Assembly: GCA_902773895.1 (NCBI GenBank)
Contig: CACYGB010000004.1
Span: 1 to 52,454 of the forward strand
Length of the DNA: 52,454 nucleotides
Source: an uncultured Eubacteriales bacterium
GTDB lineage: Bacteria; Bacillota; Clostridia; Christensenellales; Aristaeellaceae
Direction of reading: 5' to 3'
Shown here: piece after piece, positions 26,852-36,913 of the stretch
Layout: the number at the start of each line of letters is the position of its first letter
Numbering within the stretch: position 1 is the first letter of the stretch
The notes under the pieces: model-generated
What the model saw: the letters and a program-made list of their open reading frames with translations, nothing else
What the model was told of the DNA's origin: nothing
Database searches by the model: none
Made by a program: the position numbers and the translations under genes

Positions 26852-27802
26852 TTATTTGCTGATCCGGTACTGCCGGGGAGACACGGAAAACCGCTGGGCA
26901 AACAGCCGGTGGAAGTAGCTGGTGTTTTCATAACCCACCAGCGACGCGATCTCGTCCACCGTCTTTCCGGTGTTTTTCAGCAGCCAGGCCGCCTGGGCCA
27001 GGCGTTTTTCCTGGGTCAGTTCGGTATAGGTTTTTCCTGTTTCCCGCTTGATCAGCCGGGACAGGGCCGTCAATTCGGCATGCAGCCGGCCGGCGATTTC
27101 CGTCAGGCTGCCGCAGCGGTAGTTTTCCTCGATGTAGCGCAGCACCCGCACCGCCGTTTCCTGCTCCGGGGAAGGCAGGCTCAGCGTTTCCGTATGCCCC
27201 AGCAATTCGGCAAACAGCAATCCCATGGTCATTTGGTGGATGCCCTGCTTGTTGGGCGGATCACTGATCAGCGTCCACAGCAGGTTTTCCACCAGGTTCT
27301 GCACCGGCAGCACATCCGCCACCCGGAAATACAGGGGATCCTCCCGGGTGCCGCCCATCAGGCAGTCCAGCACGAAGCGGCGCAGCGGCGTTTCCTCCTT
27401 CCCCAGGAAATTCAGGATGCCGCCCAGGAAATCCGGCCGGACGATGAAATTAACGGCGATGTCCTCCACCCCCGCAGGCAGGATCTCGTGGGTGGCGTGC
27501 TGGCCCAGCATCAGCAGTTCCCCGGCATGCAGCACATACTGCCTGCCGCCGGCCAGATGGGTGGTCTGGCCCTGGCACATATACACGATTTCCACATAAT
27601 CGTGGGTGTGCCTGGGGAAACGGATGAACCGGGTATGGGGACGGATGGTGATCTGCTTGCCCTTTTCCAGCAGCTTGCTGCCGGTGATGATGTCCCGGCT
27701 GCCGTCCATGTACAGGGTGCGGTCGATCTGCATCTGGCCGTCCAGGATTCTCCTTTCCTCCGGCGTGATGACGGACAGCCGCTCCAGGATCATCGGGTCC
27801 AC
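26852..27802 (-). CDS. AraC-family transcriptional regulator
   Basis: A 316-residue regulator: an N-terminal cupin-type sensing domain (about residues 40-130, with FIRFPRHTHDYVEIVYMCQG) and two C-terminal helix-turn-helix motifs of the AraC type (about 215-316, ending VGYENTSYFHRLFAQRFSVSPRQYR). By position it probably activates the adjoining rhaB-isomerase-rhaD genes in response to rhamnose, like RhaS/RhaR; a role for the beta-helix and mannosidase genes upstream is also possible. The start is GTG at 27802, immediately after GGGAGGAAGC; an ATG at 27793 has no better site. No dedicated promoter is clear: a terminator sits between it and the preceding gene. Confidence 0.92.
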   Translation of the reverse strand: MDPMILERLSVITPEERRILDGQMQIDRTLYMDGSRDIITGSKLLEKGKQITIRPHTRFIRFPRHTHDYVEIVYMCQGQTTHLAGGRQYVLHAGELLMLGQHATHEILPAGVEDIAVNFIVRPDFLGGILNFLGKEETPLRRFVLDCLMGGTREDPLYFRVADVLPVQNLVENLLWTLISDPPNKQGIHQMTMGLLFAELLGHTETLSLPSPEQETAVRVLRYIEENYRCGSLTEIAGRLHAELTALSRLIKRETGKTYTELTQEKRLAQAAWLLKNTGKTVDEIASLVGYENTSYFHRLFAQRFSVSPRQYRISK

Positions 27803-27815
27803 GCTTCCTCCCGCC

Positions 27816-27848
27816 TTTCAAAAATCCCGGCGCATGCGCTGCGCCGGG
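27816..27848 (-). terminator. Intrinsic terminator after the beta-helix gene
   Basis: The minus strand forms a perfect 9-bp stem (CCCGGCGCA with TGCGCCGGG, 5-base loop) followed by ATTTTTGAAA. It sits between the beta-helix gene and the AraC gene and should insulate the two. Confidence 0.85.
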
Positions 27849-27868
27849 CCGGTTTGGATTTCAAACGA

Positions 27869-29860
27869 TCACCAGAGCACGTTTTCCGCGTCCTCCGCAT
27901 GGGCAAACGGACCGGGCAGCGCGTCAAGCCCCCGGTGCGCGCCGAAGTAGTCCCGGTCAAAAATGATGGCGGAGCCGTCCGGATTTTCAAAGCGCTGTTC
28001 CGGTTCAAACGCGCAGCCCAGCACGTCGCTGGTCACAAGGCCGTCCCGGAAATCCTTCAGGTACCGGTACAGATTGGTGGACAGGGCCCAGTGTCCGTCC
28101 TGCTCCTTTAATTCCACCCGGATCTTCGCCCGCCTGTTGACGCAGCCGTGGGCCTCGTGCTTGCTGACGGTGGCGCCGCCAAAGTACGCGTTGCCGTCCA
28201 CCCACACCGGCAGATGACCGAAATGATACGGCGCCAGGGCGCCCATATCGGGTTCCCGGTCCATCATGAAATGGGAAATCCACTGGTCGTAGGACGGAAA
28301 AATATCAAACGGCGCGGTGCCCACCGCTTCGTAATCGCTGGCCGTGGGCTTGCGCTTTTTATCCGTCACCGGGTAGTGCTGGATGAAAATGTTGTTGTAG
28401 ATCCGGTCGTCGCCGTGCAGGATGGTCATGAACCCGGCCACCTCCGTGCGGTGGCGGATATGATACGGGGTGTACCGGGGCTCCCGCTGGCCGTTGACGA
28501 TGCTGTCCACCCCGGAATTGATCAGGGAGAAAGAGCCCAGCATCAGGTTGTGCACGCAGGCGATGCCCTCGCTGGGAATGGTGACGGACACCTTCGACAG
28601 CAGCAGGTTGTTGTCAATCAGCGTGGGCCCGTGCCCCACTTCGATAAACACGTCGGTGGAGAACATGGCGCCCCGGGCATGCTCCGCCCCCTGGGGCGGC
28701 ATATTGTCGTGCATCAGGTTCTGGCTGATGCGGGCGCCCTGGGCCTGCCAGTCGCACCACACGCCCATGATACAGTGGTGGATATGGTTGCGGCGGATGG
28801 TGACGTCGATGGCGGCGTGCAGCTTGATGCCCGCGGTCTCCGCGCCGCCCAGCTGCTGGGAATTGCAGATGTGGTGGATGTGGCAGTCCTCGATGGTGGA
28901 AAACACGCCGCCCATACGGCCCACGATGCCGGTCTGCTCGCAATGGTGCACCTCGCACCGGCGGATGATGTGGCCGCCCACCTTCTCCTTCAGCCATCCG
29001 TGGTACTGGCCCCGGCACACGGCGTCCCGCTCCATCTGTGTGGGGCTTTTGACGTGTTTGGTGTAGAAGTACATATCGTTTTCCGGATCGCGGTACTTGC
29101 CCAGGGAAATGCCGCAGCATTTGCTGTTGCTGATTTCACAGTCCTCGATGATCCAGCCCCGGCTCCAGTGCGGGCCGATCATGCCGTCCTGATACGCCGC
29201 GGGCGGCGCCCAGGTGGTGGCCGCTTTTTCAATCCGGAACCCGCTGACGGTGATGTAGCCCACGCCCGTTTTGCCCGGCATGAAGCAGTTGCGCCGCACG
29301 TTGATTTCAACGTGCTCCCGGTTGGGGTCCCTGCCCTGGAAATTGGCGTACAGCACGGTGTCCGCGCCGTCCTGCTCGGTATACCATTTATAGACGGATT
29401 CTTCCGGCACCCAGGAACAGGGATCGGCTTCGCCCTTTTCGCATTCCTCCAGGGTCACACTTTCATACATCATCCGGTCGTTCAGGTAGACGGCGCCCGT
29501 GTGCCGCACGGTAGGCGCAAAGTACCAGTCGCCGCAGACAAAGGTAGTGTAGGGGTTGTAGCCCCCGAACACCCCGTTGTTCACCCGGTTCATCCACACG
29601 TTTCCCCGGAAATGCCGCCACCCGGTCAGCTCCTCCGCGCCGGTGATCACCGCGCCCCGCGGGGTTTCCGAACGGTAGACGATGCGTTTTTCCTCCGTGC
29701 CGGCGTGCTGCGGGTTCACATATTCGCGGTACACGCCGTTCGCCACCACCACTTCATCCCCGGCCACGGCGATTTTCGCCGCGTCGCCGATGTACCGGAA
29801 GGGCATTTCCCGGCTGCCGTCACCGTCCCGGGACGCCCCGGCGTTCACGTAATAAATCAT
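27869..29860 (-). CDS. Cytoplasmic right-handed parallel beta-helix protein (putative glycoside hydrolase)
   Basis: A 663-residue protein starting with the YYVNAGASRDGDGSREMPFR motif typical of secreted or intracellular beta-helix carbohydrate enzymes (pectin-lyase-like fold). Coils of the helix are visible through about residues 215-470 as repeated short strands with His- and Asn-rich turns (IRRCEVHHCEQTGIV, IEDCHIHHICN, IRRNHIHHCIMGV, ISQNLMHDNM). No signal peptide is present, so it would act inside the cell on imported oligosaccharides. The fold and layout recall GH141-type enzymes (fucosidase/xylanase), but I cannot assign a family or catalytic residues with confidence. It has its own promoter and terminator and sits beside the rha genes. 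Confidence 0.75.
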   Translation of the reverse strand: MIYYVNAGASRDGDGSREMPFRYIGDAAKIAVAGDEVVVANGVYREYVNPQHAGTEEKRIVYRSETPRGAVITGAEELTGWRHFRGNVWMNRVNNGVFGGYNPYTTFVCGDWYFAPTVRHTGAVYLNDRMMYESVTLEECEKGEADPCSWVPEESVYKWYTEQDGADTVLYANFQGRDPNREHVEINVRRNCFMPGKTGVGYITVSGFRIEKAATTWAPPAAYQDGMIGPHWSRGWIIEDCEISNSKCCGISLGKYRDPENDMYFYTKHVKSPTQMERDAVCRGQYHGWLKEKVGGHIIRRCEVHHCEQTGIVGRMGGVFSTIEDCHIHHICNSQQLGGAETAGIKLHAAIDVTIRRNHIHHCIMGVWCDWQAQGARISQNLMHDNMPPQGAEHARGAMFSTDVFIEVGHGPTLIDNNLLLSKVSVTIPSEGIACVHNLMLGSFSLINSGVDSIVNGQREPRYTPYHIRHRTEVAGFMTILHGDDRIYNNIFIQHYPVTDKKRKPTASDYEAVGTAPFDIFPSYDQWISHFMMDREPDMGALAPYHFGHLPVWVDGNAYFGGATVSKHEAHGCVNRRAKIRVELKEQDGHWALSTNLYRYLKDFRDGLVTSDVLGCAFEPEQRFENPDGSAIIFDRDYFGAHRGLDALPGPFAHAEDAENVLW

Positions 29861-29916
29861 GGTCCTTCTCCTTTCCGCTGTCCATTAGAAAAGTATCGGT
29901 TTTTCATCCGCTGAAA

Positions 29917-29945
29917 ATGATAGCACACTCCGCCGGTTTCCACAA
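29917..29945 (-). promoter_or_regulatory. Sigma-A promoter of the beta-helix gene
   Basis: On the minus strand TTGTGG (29940-29945) and TATCAT (29917-29922) are spaced by 17 bases, in the 97-base gap between the beta-mannosidase stop and the beta-helix start. The gene can therefore be transcribed separately from the mannosidase. Confidence 0.65.
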
Positions 29946-29957
29946 CAGAGCAGCGTC

Positions 29958-32372
29958 TCAATAGCACCGGACCCGCAGCTGCTTTTCCAGCGTTTCCGCC
30001 GTCACGCCGGCCGCGTCGCCCGTTTTGTCCAGCGTCACCGTGACGGGCTGACCGCCGTGGACGTCGAACCAGTTGTCGCTGAACACAGCGTCCCCTTCCG
30101 GCCATTCCAGGCACACGCTTTTGGCGAAGCAGTCCGCCGTCAGGGTCAGATTAAAGTGATCCCCCGCGTCCGCAGCTCGCAGCTGCACCCGCGCCGGCAG
30201 AAAGCTGAACGCTTTGGGCCGCACGAACAGCGTGGTGCCCGCGCTGACCGCCGTATCGCCGTCCAGCAGCACGTACTCCAGGTATTTGGTGCGCCTGTCC
30301 TGCTCCGTCGCCAAATCCCGGGACAGGTCCAGCGTCCGGCAGGCCCGGGACGCCAGGGCCGGCGCCTCCGCCGTTTCCCGGATCTCCTTGATTACGGCGG
30401 CGGTGTGATCCCGCAGGCGGCACACCAGGGTCAAGCGCCTGGCCGCAGGCGTCTCGTTGGTGACGTGCAGCACCGGGTGAATAGGATCACTGTCGTCACA
30501 GGACAGAAGGATCGGCGCATAGAACCGCCGGGCCGCGTAGTGCAGCCCTTTCCACCGGCCGAAGTAATCCCGGCTGCTCCAGGAAATCACCGGGTTGGAA
30601 TCGTTCACCTGCCAGTAAGCGGAGCCCATGCAGCGGCCCCGGGCCCGGCGCATATGCTCCACGTTGGAGCGGATGCAGTCCGCCTGCACCAGCTGGGAGC
30701 AATAGACCAGCCGCTCAAAATCGCAGGGATAATTCACCATCTGGGCCAGGTAGAACATCACCTTTTCGTTGCCCTGGGTGCACTTCTGGTGGGCTTCCAT
30801 CACGGTGCTGCACAGATCCAGCGGCCCGTTCCCCGCGAAGGAGCGGATGGTTTTCACATCCGGCAGGCTTTCAAAGCCGTATTCGGAGCAGAAGCGGTAA
30901 TAGAATTCCCGGAAGGCTTCAATGGGCTTGAAGCTGTGCCACACCGCCCAGTAGTGCATGTCCCCCGCCTGGTTGGACGACGCGTCCCGAAAGCCCCCGC
31001 CGGAAGAAGGCGATGAGGGCCAGTAGAACGTTTCCGGGTCCAGCTGCGCCAGCAGGCCCGGAATGATTTCCTCAAACAGCGTCAAGTAATCCGCTTTGGC
31101 TTCCGGATCCTCCGGAATGCCCCAGTACTCCCAGGCGGATTCGATTTCGTTGTTGCCGCACCACAGCCCCAGGGAGGCGTGATTGCGCAGGCGCGTCACA
31201 TTGTCCCGGATCTCCCGGCGCACCGTTTCCTCAAAAAACGGCGTCAGGCGATAGGCGGAACAGGCGAACATGAAATCCTGCCACACGATGAAGCCGTTTT
31301 CGTCGCACCAATCATAGAAATCGTCGCCGGGATAGATGCCGCCGCCCCATACGCGGATGAAATTGTAATTGGCTTTTTTGCAGTCCTCCAGCAGCCGGAC
31401 GGTCTTTTCCTTCGTGCACCGGGGCAGCAGCTGGTCCTCCGGGATATAATTGGCCCCCATGGCGAATACCCGGACCCCGTTGTTGATGAAGCAGAATTCC
31501 TTGCCCCATGCATCCTGCTGCTGGGACACGGTGAGGGTGCGCAGGCCGATTTTCCTCTCCAGAGCGTCCAGCGTTTCCCCGTCCTTTTCCAGGGAAACCC
31601 GGCAAGTGTAAAGCGGCTGGCTCCCCAGGGTGCGCACCCACCACAATTGCGGATGATCGATCACCAGCTGCGCGCAGCCGTTTTCCAGCGGCGCGGACAT
31701 CACGTGCCCGTCGGGATCCGTTACGGTGCACACGGCGCGCACGCCGTCTGCCCACGTTTCCGCATGGGCCCGGCAGGTCAGGATCACCCGGTCCTTTTCA
31801 TGCCGCTGGGACCAGTACGCGTCCAGCAGGCGGCCGCCCCTGTACGCGCGCAGGGTCACATCCCGCCAGATGCCCATGTCCGGCAGCTTGGGGCCCCAGT
31901 CCCAGCCGAACATATAATGCGCCTTGCGCAGATGGGGATACCCGGCCATGGTGGATTCCACGCCCCACAGGGGACGCTTTTCCTGCATGGCGGCAATATA
32001 CCGGGTTGGCGAATGGAAATCCAGCCGCAGCAGGTTGTCCTGCCGCTGCAGGATGCCGGTAACGTCGTATTCCCAGGTGCGGTGCATGTTGTCCGTTTTG
32101 CCCAGGAGGACGCCGTTCAGCGTAATGTCCGCCAGCGTGTCGACGCCCTCCAGGGTCAGCACGTACCTGTCGCCATGAAGCTGCGCGGCGTCAAACCGCT
32201 TTTCAAAGGAATAATCGCCGTCGGACACCTGCGTCAGGACCGATTCATTTTCGCCCCAATAGGGATCGGGGATTTTCCCCGCCTGATACAGCGTTTCATA
32301 CACCGAGCAGGGCACCCGGCAGGACAGACGCATTTCCCCCGCCAGCAATTCCCAGCCGTCATTCAGTTTCAT
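29958..32372 (-). CDS. Beta-mannosidase, GH2
   Basis: A retaining exo-beta-mannosidase that trims non-reducing beta-mannose from oligosaccharides. The 804-residue protein has the GH2 domain order (sugar-binding, Ig-like, TIM barrel, C-terminal Ig-like). It carries the mannosidase-specific block KAHYMFGWDWGPKLPDMGIW, the acid/base E409 in LWCGNNEIESAW and the nucleophile E497 in YRFCSEYGFESLP. The ATG at 32372 follows GGAAAGGAGAAAC; the upstream extension is out of the family. No signal peptide. It is co-transcribed with the GH3 gene upstream (41-base gap) and adds a hydrolytic route beside the phosphorolytic mannan operon at 914-14865. Confidence 0.94.
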   Translation of the reverse strand: MKLNDGWELLAGEMRLSCRVPCSVYETLYQAGKIPDPYWGENESVLTQVSDGDYSFEKRFDAAQLHGDRYVLTLEGVDTLADITLNGVLLGKTDNMHRTWEYDVTGILQRQDNLLRLDFHSPTRYIAAMQEKRPLWGVESTMAGYPHLRKAHYMFGWDWGPKLPDMGIWRDVTLRAYRGGRLLDAYWSQRHEKDRVILTCRAHAETWADGVRAVCTVTDPDGHVMSAPLENGCAQLVIDHPQLWWVRTLGSQPLYTCRVSLEKDGETLDALERKIGLRTLTVSQQQDAWGKEFCFINNGVRVFAMGANYIPEDQLLPRCTKEKTVRLLEDCKKANYNFIRVWGGGIYPGDDFYDWCDENGFIVWQDFMFACSAYRLTPFFEETVRREIRDNVTRLRNHASLGLWCGNNEIESAWEYWGIPEDPEAKADYLTLFEEIIPGLLAQLDPETFYWPSSPSSGGGFRDASSNQAGDMHYWAVWHSFKPIEAFREFYYRFCSEYGFESLPDVKTIRSFAGNGPLDLCSTVMEAHQKCTQGNEKVMFYLAQMVNYPCDFERLVYCSQLVQADCIRSNVEHMRRARGRCMGSAYWQVNDSNPVISWSSRDYFGRWKGLHYAARRFYAPILLSCDDSDPIHPVLHVTNETPAARRLTLVCRLRDHTAAVIKEIRETAEAPALASRACRTLDLSRDLATEQDRRTKYLEYVLLDGDTAVSAGTTLFVRPKAFSFLPARVQLRAADAGDHFNLTLTADCFAKSVCLEWPEGDAVFSDNWFDVHGGQPVTVTLDKTGDAAGVTAETLEKQLRVRCY

Positions 32373-32413
32373 ACCGTTTCTCCTTTCCCGCAGTGGGAAA
32401 ATCATTGATTTGC

Positions 32414-35197
32414 TTAATCCCAGTACCGCTTGGGCAGCTTTTCCCGCATTTCCACTGTGGCTTCCTCCAGGCAAATGCCGCTCTGGGCAAAGTACAGCTT
32501 CACAAAATTGTGACTGCCCACGAAGGGCCCCAGGTCCACCTCCAATTCGCGGACCGAATCATCACCGCCGCGGAAGGTAAAGGTGCCCTTGTTTTTCCCG
32601 TTGGCGAATACCGTCAGCGGCACCTGGGCCAGCGCCTCCGCGTCCACCCTCAGCCGCAGGCGCAGGGAGTACAGGCCCGGGATGGACGTCTGCAGGCCGT
32701 ACACCTGGGACGCGCCCTTCCCGGTGGAGCCTTCCCGCGTATCCAGCGTCCGCTTTTCCTCCATGGGAACGAACGGCAGATCGAAATTCACCTGGTCGTC
32801 GGGGGGCAGCAGCCTCTCCGCTTCCTTTTCCTCGTCGCTGACGCGGTTCAATTGCCGCTGCAGCGCGGGAGAGCGCAGCAGCATCCCGAACACGTGGCCG
32901 GCGCACCGCTGCAGCTGTCCCCGGGTCAGGGTGCCTTCCGTCAGCCGCTGCGCCAGGTTGTCCGCGTGGTCTTTGGCGTCGTTGACCACCATGTACACGT
33001 CGTTCTGCGCGCGCACCATGGCCGCCAGGTTCTGGCCGGAGGCCTTCTCCCCTTCGTCGTTCATGGCGGCCCACCAGTCGGTCATCACCATTCCGTCAAA
33101 GCCCCATTCGTCCCGCAGGATGCCCTTTACCAGGTCATAATTGCCGGCGGTCCAGATGCCGTTGACCGCGCCGTAGGTGGTCATGACGGAATAGGCGCCC
33201 GCTTCCCTGACGGCAATTTCAAACCCCTTCAGGTAGATTTCCCGCAGGGCCCTTTCGGACAAAACCGAATCCAGCACCCGCCGGTGGTATTCCTGGTTGT
33301 TGGCCGCAAAATGCTTGATGGTGCCGGTAACCCCGTACCGGTGCAGGCCCTTGAGCTGGGCGGCGGCAATTTTCCCGCTGACCAGGGGATCCTCCGAAAA
33401 ATACTCAAAATTGCGCCCGTTCAGGGGATTGCGGTGCAGGTTCATGCCGGGGCCCAGGATGGTATCGATGTGGTTCTTGCGCAGCTCCGCTCCCAGGAAG
33501 CCGAACAGCGCCTCGTTGATTTCTTCGTTGTACGTGCAGGCCAGGCACGTGCCGTTGGGCAGGCTGAAGGCATAGGTGCCGCAGTCCATGCGGATGCCGG
33601 ACGGCCCGTCGGCGCAGCAGCCGCAGGGGATCCCGAAGGCCTGCAATTCCTCCGTGACGCCGCCGAAGGCCGCCGCCGTGCCGGGCGTCACCTTGGGCGA
33701 ACACATGCCCTCGCCCCGCACCACGGCGCACAGCTGTTCATCCGTCAGTTGGGCCACAAAGGCGTCCATGCCGCTGCGGCCGTCCAATACGTCGGCCAGC
33801 GTGATGCCCTGATCGCCGGTGCAGGGCAGATCCGGCGGCAGTTCCCTGCGGATGCGCTCCGGCAGGTCATAGGAGCGGCGCGGCGTCTTTTCCCAGCCAG
33901 GAACCAGGCTGCCTGCCGCGTCCAGCCGCGGCCTGACCCGGTCAAAGGCCAGCGTGGGGCTGCACCTCTCCCGCAGGCGGGCAACCGCCACCGTTTTGGG
34001 CACAAACACGCTGCCCGCCGGGAACGCGGAGCGCACGTCGCACCCCACGAACATCTGGTAGATGCCCGCTTCCAGCACCATGCAGGATTTATGGCCGGTC
34101 ACGCCGCTGTCGTCATAGGAAGCGAACTGATCCCGGTCCAGGGTGAAGGCCAGTTCCTGCGTTTCCCCGGGCTGCAGCAGCGCCGTTTTCCGGAAAGCCG
34201 CCAGGCTGCGGGCCGGCTTGCCCAGCTTCCCCTGGGGCGGAGCCACGTACACCTGGGCCACTTCCTTGCCGGCGCGGCTGCCGGTATTGGTCACGCTGAC
34301 GGACAGGGCGATTTTCCCGTCCCGCTCCTTCATGCCGGTCAGCGCCACGTCAAACGATGTATAGGAAAGCCCGAAGCCGAAGGGATACAGCACCCGGTCC
34401 CGGGCGAAGGTTTCAAACCAGCGGTAGCCCACATAAATATCTTCCTGATACACATCCCGGTTTTCACCGCCGAAATTCCGGGTGGAGGGATAATCGGCGG
34501 CGCTGACGGCGATGGTATCCGCCAGCTTGCCGGAGGGGTTCACCCGGCCCGTCAGCAGATCCGCCACGGCGCGTCCGCCCTCCATGCCGCCCTGCCACAC
34601 ATACATCACGGCGTCCGGCGCGTATTCCCCCACCCACTGCATGTCCATCACGCCGCCGGTGTTCAGCACCACCGCCACGGTGGAAAACGCCCGGCGCACC
34701 CGGGCCAGCATGTCCCTTTCCAGGGCCGTAAGCCGGTAGCTGCCCTCCTGGTCCGCCGCGTCCTGATCCTCGCCGGCGGTACGGCCGATGATCACCAGGG
34801 CGGCGTCGCTTTGCGCGGCGGCAGCGGCCACCAGCGCGTCGTCCAGGGGCATTTCCGCCTGGCTCCAGGGTTCCCTACCCCAGCCCTTACCCAGGTCGTA
34901 GGGATGCTCCGCAACCCAGGCGCGGTACGCCTGCTCCAGATCCGCGTTGACCCGCAGGCGCTTTTCTTCCTTCAGCGCGTCCAGGATGCCCACGGTGTAC
35001 CGGGTGTTCACCAGGCCGCCGGAGCCGGTGCCGCTTTTATAGTAATGGAGCTGGATCCTGCCGAACACGGAAATCACGGTGTCTTCCCGGAACGGCAGCA
35101 CCTGGTGCTCGTTGCGCAGCAGCACGGCGCCTTCCGCCGCGGCCTGCCGGGCCGTTTCGGCGTAGCGGTCCCAATTCAGCACATATCGGTTTTCCAT
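32414..35197 (-). CDS. GH3 beta-glycosidase with inverted domain order
   Basis: A 927-residue GH3 enzyme, most likely a beta-glucosidase. The usual order is reversed. The (alpha/beta)6 sandwich comes first (about 1-250: EGAVLLRNE, VLNTGGVMDMQW, WQGGMEGGRAVADLL), then a fibronectin-III-like domain (about 270-400), and the TIM barrel lies near the C-terminus (about 480-800) with KHFAANNQEYHR and the nucleophile D707 in MVMTDWW. A final beta-rich region (about 820-927) may bind sugar. This arrangement is known from Ruminococcus albus and Butyrivibrio enzymes. I take the ATG at 35197 (GAGGA upstream). Cytoplasmic. First gene of a GH3-mannosidase unit. Confidence 0.93.
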   Translation of the reverse strand: MENRYVLNWDRYAETARQAAAEGAVLLRNEHQVLPFREDTVISVFGRIQLHYYKSGTGSGGLVNTRYTVGILDALKEEKRLRVNADLEQAYRAWVAEHPYDLGKGWGREPWSQAEMPLDDALVAAAAAQSDAALVIIGRTAGEDQDAADQEGSYRLTALERDMLARVRRAFSTVAVVLNTGGVMDMQWVGEYAPDAVMYVWQGGMEGGRAVADLLTGRVNPSGKLADTIAVSAADYPSTRNFGGENRDVYQEDIYVGYRWFETFARDRVLYPFGFGLSYTSFDVALTGMKERDGKIALSVSVTNTGSRAGKEVAQVYVAPPQGKLGKPARSLAAFRKTALLQPGETQELAFTLDRDQFASYDDSGVTGHKSCMVLEAGIYQMFVGCDVRSAFPAGSVFVPKTVAVARLRERCSPTLAFDRVRPRLDAAGSLVPGWEKTPRRSYDLPERIRRELPPDLPCTGDQGITLADVLDGRSGMDAFVAQLTDEQLCAVVRGEGMCSPKVTPGTAAAFGGVTEELQAFGIPCGCCADGPSGIRMDCGTYAFSLPNGTCLACTYNEEINEALFGFLGAELRKNHIDTILGPGMNLHRNPLNGRNFEYFSEDPLVSGKIAAAQLKGLHRYGVTGTIKHFAANNQEYHRRVLDSVLSERALREIYLKGFEIAVREAGAYSVMTTYGAVNGIWTAGNYDLVKGILRDEWGFDGMVMTDWWAAMNDEGEKASGQNLAAMVRAQNDVYMVVNDAKDHADNLAQRLTEGTLTRGQLQRCAGHVFGMLLRSPALQRQLNRVSDEEKEAERLLPPDDQVNFDLPFVPMEEKRTLDTREGSTGKGASQVYGLQTSIPGLYSLRLRLRVDAEALAQVPLTVFANGKNKGTFTFRGGDDSVRELEVDLGPFVGSHNFVKLYFAQSGICLEEATVEMREKLPKRYWD

Positions 35198-35227
35198 TTT
35201 CCTCATCCTCCGGTTTTCTTTGAAATC

Positions 35228-35256
35228 ATTGTATCACAGGTTACCGGAATATTTCA
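35228..35256 (-). promoter_or_regulatory. Extended -10 promoter of the GH3-mannosidase unit
   Basis: On the minus strand TGATACAAT forms an extended -10 (TACAAT at 35228-35233). A poor -35 (TGAAAT, 35251-35256) lies 17 bases upstream. The GH3 start lies about 31 bases downstream. Confidence 0.6.
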
Positions 35257-35270
35257 CCCTCACCCCGCCA

Positions 35271-35301
35271 AACGGAACGCCCCGGCGTTTCGCCCGGGGC
35301 G
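35271..35301 (-). terminator. Weak terminator after the HD-domain gene
   Basis: An 8-bp perfect GC stem (CGCCCCGG/CCGGGGCG, 35278-35285 with 35294-35301) lies 7 bases beyond the HD-gene stop. In the minus direction it is followed only by TTCCGTTT, so termination may be partial. Confidence 0.5.
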
Positions 35302-35307
35302 CGCGTT

Positions 35308-35808
35308 TTATTGGGGCAAACCAAACATATCGGCAAAGATTTTTTTGCCGCTTTGGGTCCGGATCACCGTGTTCCAGGTGTGCGTCAGGCTTTCCGGGCC
35401 GTTTTGATGCGCAAAGCAGTTCACCAGGAAATCGGCCTCCAGCAGGATCTGGTGGTCGATCCCGTCAACAGGCGACAGAGTATGGTGCTCCCCCACCAAA
35501 GTGCACACCCGGTCGATTTCTTCCGGCGTAAAATCCAGGCCGGTCAGCATTTCCCGGGCCAGCGGCGGCCCTTCCTTTTCCTGCAGCGGTCCCGGATGGG
35601 CGCCGTATTTGCGGTTGCACAAAGGGATGCCGATGTCATGCACCAGCGCAGCCGCCTCCAGCACCTGCGCCGCGCCGGGGTCCATTCCTTCGGCCTGGGC
35701 AATCAGGGCGGCGTAGCTGTGCACTTTGGTGAAGTGCTGTATCAGATCCGGCTGACCCCGGTCAAAGGCGATCATTCGGAAATACAGATCCCGGATTCGC
35801 TTTTCCAA
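35308..35808 (-). CDS. HD-domain phosphohydrolase
   Basis: A compact 166-residue metal-dependent HD hydrolase. The ligand pattern is visible: His in FTKVHSYAALIAQ (about residue 30), the HDIG doublet in AALVHDIGIP (about 57-58), a GEHHT motif (about 107-111) and the distal Asp in LLEADFLVN (about 124). The natural substrate cannot be read from sequence; HD proteins of this size cleave nucleotides or small phosphate esters. Its gene follows the ABC-importer ATPase by 15 bases, so it is probably made with the importer and may act on the imported compound. ATG at 35808 after AAGGAGAGG. Confidence 0.85.
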   Translation of the reverse strand: MEKRIRDLYFRMIAFDRGQPDLIQHFTKVHSYAALIAQAEGMDPGAAQVLEAAALVHDIGIPLCNRKYGAHPGPLQEKEGPPLAREMLTGLDFTPEEIDRVCTLVGEHHTLSPVDGIDHQILLEADFLVNCFAHQNGPESLTHTWNTVIRTQSGKKIFADMFGLPQ

Positions 35809-35823
35809 GTGCGTTCCTCTCCT

Positions 35824-36897
<1,074 letters not shown>

Positions 36898-36913
36898 GGG
36901 TATCGTTCCTTTC

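Noticed and set aside
32393-35407. Plus-strand frame of 1004 codons opposite the GH3 gene
   Set aside because: Shadow frame with no motif; it runs through the GH3 promoter and a terminator.
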